From Bacillota bacterium (lineage in GTDB: Bacteria; Bacillota; Clostridia; Acetivibrionales; Acetivibrionaceae), in NCBI GenBank assembly GCA_023398495.1, contig JAEWSG010000064.1:1-64000 (forward strand): a DNA stretch of 64,000 nucleotides, read 5' to 3'. Below, one piece after another: positions 52,348 through 61,327 of this stretch. Numbering within the stretch: the first letter of the stretch is position 1; each line of letters begins with the position of its first letter. The notes beneath the pieces are model-generated. The model did no database searches. It was given only the letters and a program-made list of their open reading frames with translations, and was not told the DNA's origin. The position numbers and the translations under genes are program-made.

Positions 52348-52494
52348 GTGCGATTTTTGCACGGCAAAATATCGTTCATCTGTCTGCCGAATGGCATCTT
52401 ACAGCTTCTAAGCGAAGGTCATGTAATGGAGTTGTTTGACACTAAAACGGTAGGAATTCCCTTCGTAGAGGTTCTAAAATCTCAAGGTTTTTAA
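52348..52494 (+). CDS. Possible small protein (48 residues) between the ArsR gene and deoC
   Basis: A frame open from the TAG at 52318 ends at TAA 52492-52494. GTG 52348 would give 48 residues (MRFLHGKISFICLPNGILQ at the start, IPFVEVLKSQGF at the end) with protein-like composition, but no ribosome site precedes it. A strong AGGAGGT at 52307-52313 lies seven bases before ACG 52321 in the same frame, so the original start may have been there and decayed. The family is not recognised. Confidence 0.35.
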   Translation: MRFLHGKISFICLPNGILQLLSEGHVMELFDTKTVGIPFVEVLKSQGF

Positions 52495-52539
52495 GTTATG
52501 AGCGAATCGAATTTACTTGATAGGAAAGGAAAAACGACT

Positions 52540-53229
52540 ATGGATAAAAGCTTAATAGCATCAATGATTGATCACGCTGTCTTAAAACCTGATGCTACAG
52601 ACAGTGATCTTGAGAGAGAATGTGGTATTGCTTTAAAGTATGAGGTTGCTTCAGTATGTGTAAAACCTAGCCATGTACCCTTTGCAGCTAAGTTGTTAAA
52701 GGGTTCTTCTGTTAAGGTTAGCACAGTTATAGGTTTTCCACATGGTTCTGTTACAACCGGATGCAAGGTATTTGAGGCGAGGGAAGCAATAGAGAATGGT
52801 GCAGATGAATTGGATATGGTTATAAACATCGGCAAGCTTTTGTCGGGACAATTGGACTATGTTGAAAAGGACATAAGAAGAGTAGTTGACGAGGCCCATT
52901 CTAAAGATGTTATTGTAAAAGTTATATTAGAGACAGCACTTTTGACAGATGAATTAAAAGAGATTGCCTGTAGGATTTCTGATGCTTGTGGAGCGGATTT
53001 TGTAAAGACTTCTACTGGGTTTAACGGCAAAGGTGCAGATCTTGGTGATGTTAAATTAATGAAAAAATGTGTAAGTGACAAGGTCGGCGTTAAAGCATCA
53101 GGTGGAATAAAGAATTTTGAGCAGGCTGTGACATTTATAGAAGCAGGTTGTACCAGACTGGGCACAAGTTCAACAGTGGAAATTGTTGAGGAAGACTTTG
53201 CTTCAGTTACTGGGGATTTAAGTTATTAA
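52540..53229 (+). CDS. deoC: Deoxyribose-phosphate aldolase
   Basis: 229 residues from ATG 52540, after GGAAAGGA; an in-frame upstream ATG at 52498 has no ribosome site. DeoC class I aldolase signatures: MIDHAVLKPDAT at the N-terminus, ELDMVINIG with the conserved Asp, FVKTSTGF with Schiff-base K156, and VKASGGI with K185. It interconverts 2-deoxyribose-5-phosphate with glyceraldehyde-3-phosphate and acetaldehyde in nucleoside salvage. No other deo gene is adjacent. Confidence 0.95.
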   Translation: MDKSLIASMIDHAVLKPDATDSDLERECGIALKYEVASVCVKPSHVPFAAKLLKGSSVKVSTVIGFPHGSVTTGCKVFEAREAIENGADELDMVINIGKLLSGQLDYVEKDIRRVVDEAHSKDVIVKVILETALLTDELKEIACRISDACGADFVKTSTGFNGKGADLGDVKLMKKCVSDKVGVKASGGIKNFEQAVTFIEAGCTRLGTSSTVEIVEEDFASVTGDLSY

Positions 53230-53391
53230 CCAAATTTTCATAGCATTTAAATTCACTTTTCGTAAAAAATGCTTCATCATTTCCGCAAGAACAAGCAAGG
53301 GAAGTACGATTTTTTAATTCAAAATAGAATACTGGAAGTATTACCGGCATAAAAATATCGTATAAAGAATTTTTTGTGAGGTGGCCGGTTA

Positions 53392-54273
53392 ATGCAAAGA
53401 CTGTTCTGTGTTATACTTACATGTGTTTTGATAATATCAATGCTTGCGGGGTGTTCCGGACTGCAAAAGTTTGGCTTAAAGGACAATGACGAGGTTAGCC
53501 CTGTCAGCAGTATAGCCCTGAATGAGGCTGAAGCTCAGCAAATCGCAAATAAAGCACCGATTTATCTTTACTTTGCAAATGAAGAAGGTACTAAACTCAA
53601 GTTGGAAGTACGATATATACCTATGAGTGAAGCTAAGAAAACCGCTAATGAAATTGCTTCGTTGATTGTAAAGGAGTTAATAAACGGCCCTAAAGAACCG
53701 GGATTAAAGCCTACAGTTCCAGAAGAAACAAAGCTGCGTTCAAACGTAAAAATAGACGGTGAAGTTGCTACCGTAGACTTAACAAAAGAGTTTAAGGAAA
53801 AACACCCCGGAGGAAAGGCGGCAGAACAGCTTACCATTTACTCTATTGTAAATTCACTTACTGAGCTTAAAGAGATCAGTAAAGTTAAGTTTAAGATAGA
53901 AGGAAAAACAGCAAAGGAATTTAAAGGCATTTACAAGTTTGATAATGAATTCCCAAGAAGTACTTCACTCATCAGCAAGGAAGCGGCACCTTCGGGTAGA
54001 ATTAATAATGGTTCAGATGACACTGCTGATGGGGATGCAAAGGCAGGAGATAACGCAAAAAGTAGTGACAAGGAAAGTAAGGGCACTTCAGCTGACGAAG
54101 CAACAGGGAACCAAGTTGAAGTGTTTGAGGAAGATGAGAATATAACCACATCAGAAAGCATGGAGGATGGGGATGTAACTACATCTGAAATTATAGAAGA
54201 TGGTAACGCTGAAGAAGATATGGCAACTTTCTATTTGGAAGATGAACCTATCGAGGAAGAATTGCTCGAATAG
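53392..54273 (+). CDS. GerMN-domain lipoprotein
   Basis: 293 residues. A signal peptide with lipobox LAGC (Cys about 21) marks lipid anchoring. Residues about 50-185 form a GerMN domain (IYLYFANEEGTKL, then LIVKELINGPKEPGLKPTVP and VDLTKEFKEKHPGG), known from GerM and other spore or wall proteins. The C-terminal 100 residues are low-complexity and acidic, with a short repeat (TTSESMEDGDV and TTSEIIEDGN). GAGGTGG lies before ATG 53392. It is monocistronic, with a terminator downstream. Confidence 0.88.
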   Translation: MQRLFCVILTCVLIISMLAGCSGLQKFGLKDNDEVSPVSSIALNEAEAQQIANKAPIYLYFANEEGTKLKLEVRYIPMSEAKKTANEIASLIVKELINGPKEPGLKPTVPEETKLRSNVKIDGEVATVDLTKEFKEKHPGGKAAEQLTIYSIVNSLTELKEISKVKFKIEGKTAKEFKGIYKFDNEFPRSTSLISKEAAPSGRINNGSDDTADGDAKAGDNAKSSDKESKGTSADEATGNQVEVFEEDENITTSESMEDGDVTTSEIIEDGNAEEDMATFYLEDEPIEEELLE

Positions 54274-54301
54274 CAAAATACTTTAATATAAGGACTATAA
54301 G

Positions 54302-54338
54302 AAACAAGGAGCATAGAAACAACTCCTTGTTTTTGTGT
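54302..54338. terminator. Terminator between convergent GerMN and cheR genes
   Basis: AAACAAGGAG (54302-54311) pairs with CTCCTTGTTT (54323-54332) and is followed by TTGTGTTTTT. It lies between the two stop codons and can serve the plus-strand gene best. Confidence 0.8.
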
Positions 54339-54349
54339 TTTTATTAGAA

Positions 54350-55504
54350 TTAGCAATACTGGGAAAGCCTGTATATTTTTTCTTTCTCAAGATAATTTAT
54401 AAAAAAAGAATGCCCTTCATTTAAAAGCATACCTTCGCTTTTGCCAAGTACCAGAAATCCCGTTAAATCAAGAGATTTAGAAAAAGTCGAAAGTACCTTT
54501 TTTTGAGTTTGAGGCTTGAGATATATAAATACGTTTCTACATAGAATTAATTGAAATTCGTTAAGGATTCCCTCACCGATGATACTGTGCTGAAAAAACA
54601 GAATATTCTTCTGCAAATAATCTCTGACTTTCATGTAGGAATCCTTAAGTTCAAAATAATCGACAAAGTTTCTTTTTCCTCCGGATTTTTTATAATTTAG
54701 AATGTCTCTATCTATCTCTCTAGTTGAAAATAAACCGTTTTTAGCTTCTTCGATTATATACGGATTTAAATCTGTTGCATAAATATATGTTTTCTCAAGA
54801 AGTCCCAGTTCATATAATAAAATTGCAAGGGAGTAGGCTTCTTTGCCGTTGGAACAACCCACACACCAGATTTTTATGTGGGCATGGGAACTGAGATAAG
54901 TCAGTATTCTGTTCCTCAATACCAGAAAAACTTCAGGATCTCTGAAAAATTCCGTTGTATTTATGGAGAAGTCAAGAAAAAGCTGCTCAAATATTTCAGT
55001 GTCCTCTAAAACTGATGACTCAAATATTTCAAAATTCTGTATGTTTTCCCTGAGCATAGTGATTTTAATCCTTCGTTTTATACTTTCGGTCTGATACCCG
55101 GAATAGTCATATCCAAATTTTAAGTGAATTTTTCCTAAAAAACGGTCTACCGCAATAGTAGTTAACTGGCCGTTTTCAGGGGTGGAATTTTCTTTAACCA
55201 ATTCATTGCCCAATGACTTTTTCGAGACATACTCACATTTAATACCAAGAGTTTGGAGGTATGAATAAAGGTAACGCTTGAAAACATATACCTTGCATTT
55301 TGTCGTTTTCATAATATAGTCGATTTTTTCAACTATATCCGTACCTAATACATTGGCTCCTATAAAGGTGATGTTAAATGTCGAAACCCTCAAATCATCA
55401 AGTTCCCTTAAGAGCTTTTGTGCTTCATGTCTCGTTTCAACTTCGCCAATAACCGAGATGTTTTTTATATTACTATTTTTAACATAATGTATATTCAGAT
55501 TCAT
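54350..55504 (-). CDS. cheR: CheR-type protein-glutamate methyltransferase with extra N-terminal domain
   Basis: 384 residues, about 110 longer than a plain CheR. Residues about 125-384 are CheR: N-terminal helices (YDYSGYQTESIKRRIKITM), SINTTEFFRD, the SAM site WCVGCSNGKEAYSLA, and ILCRNVFIYLKP. Residues 1-100 (NISVIGEVETRHEAQKLLRELDDLRV) look like a STAS-type alpha/beta domain, suggested by pattern only. TAGGAG lies before ATG 55504. It is 17 bases after the hybrid kinase stop and probably co-transcribed. No MCP gene is near, so the target may be a non-chemotaxis receptor or the kinase itself. Confidence 0.88.
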   Translation of the reverse strand: MNLNIHYVKNSNIKNISVIGEVETRHEAQKLLRELDDLRVSTFNITFIGANVLGTDIVEKIDYIMKTTKCKVYVFKRYLYSYLQTLGIKCEYVSKKSLGNELVKENSTPENGQLTTIAVDRFLGKIHLKFGYDYSGYQTESIKRRIKITMLRENIQNFEIFESSVLEDTEIFEQLFLDFSINTTEFFRDPEVFLVLRNRILTYLSSHAHIKIWCVGCSNGKEAYSLAILLYELGLLEKTYIYATDLNPYIIEEAKNGLFSTREIDRDILNYKKSGGKRNFVDYFELKDSYMKVRDYLQKNILFFQHSIIGEGILNEFQLILCRNVFIYLKPQTQKKVLSTFSKSLDLTGFLVLGKSEGMLLNEGHSFFINYLEKEKIYRLSQYC

Positions 55505-55521
55505 ATAATACTCCTAAGAAA

Positions 55522-58500
55522 TTAATGTTTATTAATCCATACCTTTACCAACCGGACTAAAACATCATAATCGACCGGCTTGGATATATAATCGTTGGCT
55601 CCTGCCTCTATACATTTATCTTTATCACTCTTTAGAGATTTTGCAGTTATGGCTATGATAGGGATTTCTTTTATCTCATTGGTTTTACGGATAGTTTTAA
55701 TGGTTTCGTACCCATCTAATTCCGGCATCATGATATCCATCAGGATGAGATCCACTTTGTTTTCCTTAAGCTTATTGAGTGCAACTTTTCCGTTGTTGGC
55801 TTCCAGAACATTAGCTCCATATTGTTCAATTGCTGTTGCTAAGGCATATATGTTTCTTGTATCGTCATCAACAATAAGGATTGTCTTATTTTCAAGGTTC
55901 AGGAAATGATTTTCCTTGGTTTTGGTATCAATATAAAACTGATCTTTCTTATTCCTTCTTACCTTGTGTAAAAATAATGTAACTTCATCCAAAAGTCTTT
56001 CTTCAGAATTAGCGGTTTTTATAATGATACTGTCTGCGTAAGCACGTATTTCCTTTTCTTCATCTATTGTGAGGTTCCTTCCTGTATATACTATAACGGG
56101 AATTTCTATATTTTGTTCTTTGATGAATTTACATACGTTTGTGCCGTTTCCTTCCTTGAGCCCTAAATCCAATACAATGGCATCATAAGTACCCTTTAAT
56201 ATTTCGCTTAAGGCTTTTGCTTCGGTATCTACAGTTTTTACTTCAATATCACTATTTTCGATAAGATCTATAATTACCTCCTGTTGAACAGGGTTATCTT
56301 CAATTACAAGCAGATGCTTTGGGTCTTTTTCAGAGAAATTAACCATTCGTGAGATAAGCTTAATTATATCAGACTCCTCCACTGGTTTTTGTTTAAAGCC
56401 TACGGCACCCATTTTTTGGGGCTTATAATTTTTTTCCCAAACAGAAATAATGTGTACAGGAATATCTCTTAATTCTATAGTGCTTTTTAACTCCCTTAAC
56501 ACATCTATGCCGCTTATATCCGGAAGTCCTAAATCAAGCAAAATACCTTTAGGTCTGTACTGCTTTGCAAGAAGTAAACCTTCTCTGCCATTTATAGCAA
56601 CAATGGCAGTAAACCCCATGCCATATATTATCTCTTTTAAGTATTTGGAAAAACTTAAATCATCATCTATGATTAAAATAATATTGTCAGGCGTATTTTG
56701 AAGTTGAATATCTGTGTTTACGCAAACGGCAGCTTCCTGCTTTGTGGGTTGTAATAGTTCGGAGAAATTGTAACCCTCGGAAACCGTTGCAATAAGATTT
56801 GGTACTTCCAATGAAAATTGACTACCGAAACCAATTTCACTCTTAACAATAATCTTACCTCCTAACAGCTCAGCCAATTTTTTTGAAATGGATAAACCTA
56901 AGCCGGTTCCTCCGTATTTTCTCGATACGGAACCATCACCTTGATGGAACTCTTCAAATATCATCTCCTGTTGCTCACGTCCAATGCCGATGCCGGTGTC
57001 GTTTACCGTGAAAATAACTCCGTCCGGTGTATTTTCATCTTTTGCAATCTTAAGTATTACCGAACCTATATCTGTAAACTTAAGGGCATTGGAAACAAGA
57101 TTTCTCAATATTTGAGAAATTTTATGGAGGTCTCCGCGGAGCCTACTGTTTAGAGTATCTTGAACCACCAGATCAAGGCCTTTCTCCCTTGCTATTCCTT
57201 CAAACATTAGCCTTATTTCATTGATTAACGTTCCAGATTCAAGCTCCTGGACATCTATAGTCATCATTCCAGCTTCTATCTTGGAAAGGTCTAAGATATC
57301 ATTTATCAAGCGAAGCAATTCTTGTCCTGCACTGTTTATTATATCTATTTTCTCCTTATCACTAGCAACAAGCTTGCTTTTTGCTTTGTTGAGTAACAGC
57401 TTTGAAAGGAGGATAATAGAGTTTAAAGGCGTTCTTAGTTCGTGGGACATATTTGCGAGGAATTCGGATTTATACCTGTTAGAGGTTTCAAGCTCCGTTG
57501 ATCTTTTCTTAAGCTCTTCGCTGGTTTCCTCAAGCTTTTTGTTCTGTGTATTCAAAATCCTTGCCTGTTCCTCAAGTTGCTGCTGCTGCTCCTCGAGTTG
57601 TGTATTTGTTTGCTGCATTTCTTCACTCTGCTGCTGCAATAACTGCTGTTGTTCTTCAAGTTCTGTATTAGTCTGTTGCAGTTCTTCGGTCTGCTGCTGT
57701 AATAATTCCTGTTGCTGCTGCAGTTTAATATTTGACACTTTCAATTTTTCTGCTGATTCATTTGCCTCTTTTCTTGCATTTTCGGAAATGTCAAGTAAAT
57801 CTATGATTTTTTGGGTTTGGATTGAAGAATAAAGGTTTACCGCTATGATATGGCTACATTCATTTAATGCATCAAGCTTGGTCTTGTCGAAGTGTTCGAA
57901 GGACGCTAATGATAAAACACCATAAAGCTCATCATCGTAAATTAATGGCAGAGTATACGTGTTAAGCGGTGCCTCATCCGCTATTCCGGTAGATATGTAA
58001 TTTTCCGCTTTGTTAATATTGGTAAGGAAGATAGCTTTTTTCTGAAGTGCTGCCTGTCCAATTATTCCTTCTCCAACTTCAATTTTTTCGTATAACTTTT
58101 CCTTTTGAGTAAATGCATATGCAGAACTAAGTAAAAGAGTATTGCTGCTAACGTCAAATGTGTATAAGACACCTTTACCGGCATTTACAACCTCTGAAAC
58201 ATAATTGATAGCCTTTTGTGTAAGAACATCCAGTGATTTGTAACCGGAAAGTTTCTGGCCTAACTTGTTTTGGGTATCCTTAATCCAGAATATATCCTTC
58301 AGTCTGTTTACCAGCACATTATAATGCCTTGTCATTTCCGTTATTTCATTATTGCCGTCTAGCTCCACTGTAGAGAGGTTGCCTGTGTTTGCACTCTCAT
58401 TCATTGCTGTTTTTAGTTTGGAAATGGGCCTTAATATGCTGTTGGTTATAGTTATAAAGAAAAATATAAATATGATTATTGCGATTGAAATTACAACAAT

Positions 58501-59079
58501 AAGGGTGTTTCTCTGGTTTGCTGCTACGCTTTCAGCTTGTCTGATAAGTACATTGGCATTATTTCTCGAATTGGCATCAATCTTAATCAATATACTTTCC
58601 AGTTGATTAACATATATAGGGTTATTCGTCAATATCACTCTTGATGCTTGTCCAAAATCGCCTTTTAGTGCAGAATCTAATGCATTTTGCCTTTGTTTGT
58701 TCCACTGGGCAAATATTTCTGAGGCTTGCTTTTCCAGATTCTTTGATTCCTCCACTAAAGTATTTTCCTTGATTACGTTCAAATTACCAGTAATCCTTTG
58801 TTCTGAGGTATTAAGTTCATCTATACTTTTTTGCAGTGTCTCAGTATCATTTTTTATTAGTGATTCTCTCATATCTCTTTGCATTTTGATTATATCTACT
58901 CTTGCCTCAATAGCTGCGTTTGATACCTGCATAGATTGGTTATGCATAGTCTCGGTTATCTTTATAATATCCACGATTTTTAAAATTGCAAACGTGCCAA
59001 AACATACGAAGGTGATAATCCATATCAGGAGAATGGACATTAGTCTCACTTTAACGCTTACTTTCATTAGTATATTCAT
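55522..59079 (-). CDS. Hybrid histidine kinase: sensor, HAMP, GAF, coiled coil, HisKA-HATPase, three receivers
   Basis: 1185 residues from ATG 59079, which lies after GGGGG; a TTG at 59085 overlaps that region. Order: membrane helix (about 12-35), periplasmic four-helix sensor (about 35-185), second helix (about 190-215), HAMP (about 215-265), GAF (about 285-425), Gln-rich coiled coil (about 440-535), HisKA with phospho-His near 545 (SHELRTPLNS), HATPase_c (ISQILRNLVSNALKFT and GTGLGLSISKKL). Three receiver domains follow (about 800-910, 920-1035, 1070-1185), each with an Asp-Leu-Gly-Leu or Asp-Ile-Met-Met phospho-acceptor block. Such kinases integrate outside signals and phosphorelay. Confidence 0.92.
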   Translation of the reverse strand: MNILMKVSVKVRLMSILLIWIITFVCFGTFAILKIVDIIKITETMHNQSMQVSNAAIEARVDIIKMQRDMRESLIKNDTETLQKSIDELNTSEQRITGNLNVIKENTLVEESKNLEKQASEIFAQWNKQRQNALDSALKGDFGQASRVILTNNPIYVNQLESILIKIDANSRNNANVLIRQAESVAANQRNTLIVVISIAIIIFIFFFITITNSILRPISKLKTAMNESANTGNLSTVELDGNNEITEMTRHYNVLVNRLKDIFWIKDTQNKLGQKLSGYKSLDVLTQKAINYVSEVVNAGKGVLYTFDVSSNTLLLSSAYAFTQKEKLYEKIEVGEGIIGQAALQKKAIFLTNINKAENYISTGIADEAPLNTYTLPLIYDDELYGVLSLASFEHFDKTKLDALNECSHIIAVNLYSSIQTQKIIDLLDISENARKEANESAEKLKVSNIKLQQQQELLQQQTEELQQTNTELEEQQQLLQQQSEEMQQTNTQLEEQQQQLEEQARILNTQNKKLEETSEELKKRSTELETSNRYKSEFLANMSHELRTPLNSIILLSKLLLNKAKSKLVASDKEKIDIINSAGQELLRLINDILDLSKIEAGMMTIDVQELESGTLINEIRLMFEGIAREKGLDLVVQDTLNSRLRGDLHKISQILRNLVSNALKFTDIGSVILKIAKDENTPDGVIFTVNDTGIGIGREQQEMIFEEFHQGDGSVSRKYGGTGLGLSISKKLAELLGGKIIVKSEIGFGSQFSLEVPNLIATVSEGYNFSELLQPTKQEAAVCVNTDIQLQNTPDNIILIIDDDLSFSKYLKEIIYGMGFTAIVAINGREGLLLAKQYRPKGILLDLGLPDISGIDVLRELKSTIELRDIPVHIISVWEKNYKPQKMGAVGFKQKPVEESDIIKLISRMVNFSEKDPKHLLVIEDNPVQQEVIIDLIENSDIEVKTVDTEAKALSEILKGTYDAIVLDLGLKEGNGTNVCKFIKEQNIEIPVIVYTGRNLTIDEEKEIRAYADSIIIKTANSEERLLDEVTLFLHKVRRNKKDQFYIDTKTKENHFLNLENKTILIVDDDTRNIYALATAIEQYGANVLEANNGKVALNKLKENKVDLILMDIMMPELDGYETIKTIRKTNEIKEIPIIAITAKSLKSDKDKCIEAGANDYISKPVDYDVLVRLVKVWINKH
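57570..57725 (-). repeat. Imperfect 63-bp tandem repeats encoding a Gln-rich coiled coil
   Basis: Two full units and a partial unit of about 21 residues (LLQQQTEELQQTNTELEEQ type) lie between the GAF and HisKA domains of the hybrid kinase, rich in CAG/CAA codons. Confidence 0.85.
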
Positions 59080-59119
59080 GAACAACCCCCTAAAATCATC
59101 TTTAATATAGTATTACAAA

Positions 59120-60442
59120 TTAAAAATATATGTCTGAAAATTCAATGTTGATTTTTCTTATAACATTATCTTCATTGACAACAGAATAATTATTAATCAA
59201 TAAGTCCTCTTCATATAAATTTTGATTTTCAACAGGGAGGTCAACAATGAATTCACTTCCGGATTGATATTCGCTTATTACTCCGATCTGTCCTCCATGC
59301 ATCTCGACAAGAGCTTTTACGAGGCTTAGCCCAATACCGCTCCCTTCATTCTCTCTGGTTAAAAGATTATCCAACTGCTTGAATCTTTCAAAAATAACTT
59401 CCAACATATCTTCGCGTATTCCTATTCCTGTATCTTTTACTGAGATTCTTACGGAACTTTGTAGATCTTTAATGCTTACAAAAATACTTCCACCTTTAGG
59501 AGTAAATTTTATTGCATTCGAAAGAAGATTTAGTATAATACGCTCAATTGCATCAAGATCACACATAATTATTTTTTCTTCTACTTGAGTATCAAATGTT
59601 ATATTTATTCCTTTTGTATTTATATATTCTACTACCGACATGGTTATAGCCTCAATGATCTCCACAATATTACATTTGGAATAAGCAAGATTGAAGTTGC
59701 TGGTGTCTATTTTTGTGATATCAATTAAATTGTTTACCAGTCTTAAGAGCCTGTTGCAATTCTGGGTTTGCATATCAATTTTATCTCTTAACTTGGTTGT
59801 TTCAACAGATTTTGTGCTGTTTAGATAATAATTTATCAGTTGAGTGGAACTTAATAAAATGTTTAAAGGAGTTCTAAGTTCATGAGTAATATTTGCAAGA
59901 AACATACCTTTTGCTTCGTTTGCTGCAACCGCTTCTTCTTTCGCTTTCTTCAATTCCTCTGTCTGTTTTTTTAGTTCTTCTGTTTGTTTAAGGAGTTCCT
60001 TTGTCTGCTCTTTTATTTTATTTTCTAAGAGAATATTAATATTACGTTCTTTTTCGATTAGCTTCAAATATACATTTATCCTGTTAATTAGCTGGTACTC
60101 ATCTATTGGTTTTGTAATATAGTCCACAGCCCCGATTTCAAAACCTCGTTTTTTGAATTCCTCGGAAGTATAAGCAGCAGTTAGAAATACAATGGGTATG
60201 TCTTGTGTCTTTTTTCTTTTCTTTACATATGCAGCGACTTCAAAACCATCCATTTCTTCCATTTGTATATCAAGAAGAATCAAATCGACAGGTTGTTCAT
60301 ATAGTATCTGAAGTGCCTTATCTCCAGAGACGGCTTCAAGTACTTCGGCATTGATATATTCATTAATAAGCGTCCTGAGTGTAAATAGATTGTTTTGGTT
60401 ATCATCTACAATCAGTATCTTATAGGATATATCTTTTGTCAT
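59120..60442 (-). CDS. Receiver-histidine kinase hybrid
   Basis: 440 residues from ATG 60442, six bases after AGGGGTG; GTG 60451 is possible but worse placed. Residues 6-125 are a receiver (ILIVDDNQNN, LILLDIQMEEMDG, VDYITKPID). Residues 125-180 are a Lys/Glu coiled coil with QTEELKK repeats. HisKA has its phospho-His near 187 (THELRTPLN) and HATPase_c is near 300-420 (LNLLSNAIKF, GSGIGLSLVKAL). There is no membrane segment, so it is cytosolic. Its stop lies 40 bases before the larger kinase gene, in the same direction, so a joint relay is plausible. Confidence 0.9.
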   Translation of the reverse strand: MTKDISYKILIVDDNQNNLFTLRTLINEYINAEVLEAVSGDKALQILYEQPVDLILLDIQMEEMDGFEVAAYVKKRKKTQDIPIVFLTAAYTSEEFKKRGFEIGAVDYITKPIDEYQLINRINVYLKLIEKERNINILLENKIKEQTKELLKQTEELKKQTEELKKAKEEAVAANEAKGMFLANITHELRTPLNILLSSTQLINYYLNSTKSVETTKLRDKIDMQTQNCNRLLRLVNNLIDITKIDTSNFNLAYSKCNIVEIIEAITMSVVEYINTKGINITFDTQVEEKIIMCDLDAIERIILNLLSNAIKFTPKGGSIFVSIKDLQSSVRISVKDTGIGIREDMLEVIFERFKQLDNLLTRENEGSGIGLSLVKALVEMHGGQIGVISEYQSGSEFIVDLPVENQNLYEEDLLINNYSVVNEDNVIRKINIEFSDIYF

Positions 60443-60541
60443 TACATTCACCCCTATAGTTATTTAGTTTACATATACTTTTTTACTACAATTTGTTGTT
60501 TTTTACAAGGAACTATTTTACAGAGAATGGCGGTGTTTGAC

Positions 60542-60558
60542 TTTTGTTAATCAGCACT
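60542..60558 (+). repeat. 17-bp fragment of the composite palindromic repeat
   Basis: TTTTGTTAATCAGCACT equals the right terminus of the full element (19473-19489). The rest is absent. Short, but the sequence is rare and its position in a gap fits. Confidence 0.55.
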
Positions 60559-60565
60559 TATATAA

Positions 60566-60607
60566 ATCACGAAAATATTATACATTGGAAAATTTGATTT
60601 TCGTGAT
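60566..60607. repeat. Hairpin with 11-bp perfect arms upstream of the sigma factor gene
   Basis: ATCACGAAAAT and ATTTTCGTGAT are perfect inverted repeats separated by 20 bases. They are neither terminator-like (no T-tract) nor obviously part of the repeats described here. Candidate operator. Confidence 0.55.
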
Positions 60608-60779
60608 ATTATATTAAGGAAATTGAAGCACGATGTAAAATCTTTATCGCGTTCAATATAGTAGTAAAGTATTATATGATTTCTAAAATATTTATTTCTA
60701 AAAAAATTTTATATAAAAATATTGCAGGGGTTATCGGAAATTTTTCGTCTATATTAGTGAAGGAGAAAGGAGGGGAGTG

Positions 60780-61322
60780 ATGGAGGCGGATGAACTGCTG
60801 ATAAAGAGAGCTCTCAAGGGTGACAATGATTCTTTCAGGAGCATAGTTGAAAAGTATCAAGGTTTGGTGTATGCCATTTGTTTTAATATAACAGGGCACA
60901 AGCAGGAAGCAGAAAATCTGGCACAGGAAACATTTATACAGGTTTATCGCTCCCTATCCCGGTATGAAAATAAAGGATTCAAGACATGGATTGGAAAAAT
61001 TGCAACCAATAAGGCAATTGACTGGAAAAGAAAAATGAAGCAGGAAAATGAGGGAAAAGTAGTTTATCTTGAGGATATTTCAGAACTCACCACTGATGAT
61101 AGCAGCATTCATGAACAACTGATAAAAAAGGAAAACACAAAAAGAGTATTGGAATTGTGCAATAAACTTCCTGAGATATACAGTGCAGTGCTGGTAAAGT
61201 TTTATATTCAATCAAAGTCTTATAGTGAAATATCAAAAGAGGACGGTATAAGCGTTAAGACAGTAGAGTCCAGACTTTATAGAGCAAAACAGGCGATAAG
61301 AAAGCAATGGGAGGAGGTTTGA
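60780..61322 (+). CDS. ECF RNA polymerase sigma factor
   Basis: 180 residues from ATG 60780 after AAAGGAGGGG; GTG 60777 directly precedes it. Region 2 (about 25-90: YQGLVYAICFNITG, AENLAQETFIQVYRSL, FKTWIGKIATNKAIDW) and region 4 (about 125-178: SYSEISKEDGISVKTVESRLYRAKQAI) are complete, with the short linker of an extracytoplasmic-function sigma. It is followed by its anti-sigma factor with a 5-base gap, the usual ECF arrangement in SigW-like systems. The target genes are probably the membrane proteins downstream. Confidence 0.93.
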   Translation: MEADELLIKRALKGDNDSFRSIVEKYQGLVYAICFNITGHKQEAENLAQETFIQVYRSLSRYENKGFKTWIGKIATNKAIDWKRKMKQENEGKVVYLEDISELTTDDSSIHEQLIKKENTKRVLELCNKLPEIYSAVLVKFYIQSKSYSEISKEDGISVKTVESRLYRAKQAIRKQWEEV

Positions 61323-61327
61323 AAAAT

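Larger units (their letters stand above)
60443..60779. other. Gene-free gap between the kinase cluster and the ECF sigma operon
   Basis: 337 bases. It holds a fragment of the composite repeat (60542-60558, TTTTGTTAATCAGCACT) and a hairpin with 11-bp perfect arms (60566-60576 ATCACGAAAAT with 60597-60607). The divergent promoters must lie here. A possible ECF -10 (CGTC at 60746) has no convincing -35. Confidence 0.6.

Noticed and set aside
57221..57832. Plus-strand Cys/Ser-rich open frame
   Set aside because: It is the antisense of the Gln-rich coiled coil (CAG read as CTG/TGC runs) of the hybrid kinase.
60723..60751. ECF-type promoter before the sigma factor gene
   Set aside because: A CGTC-like -10 is present but no convincing -35 at the right spacing; not reported as a feature.
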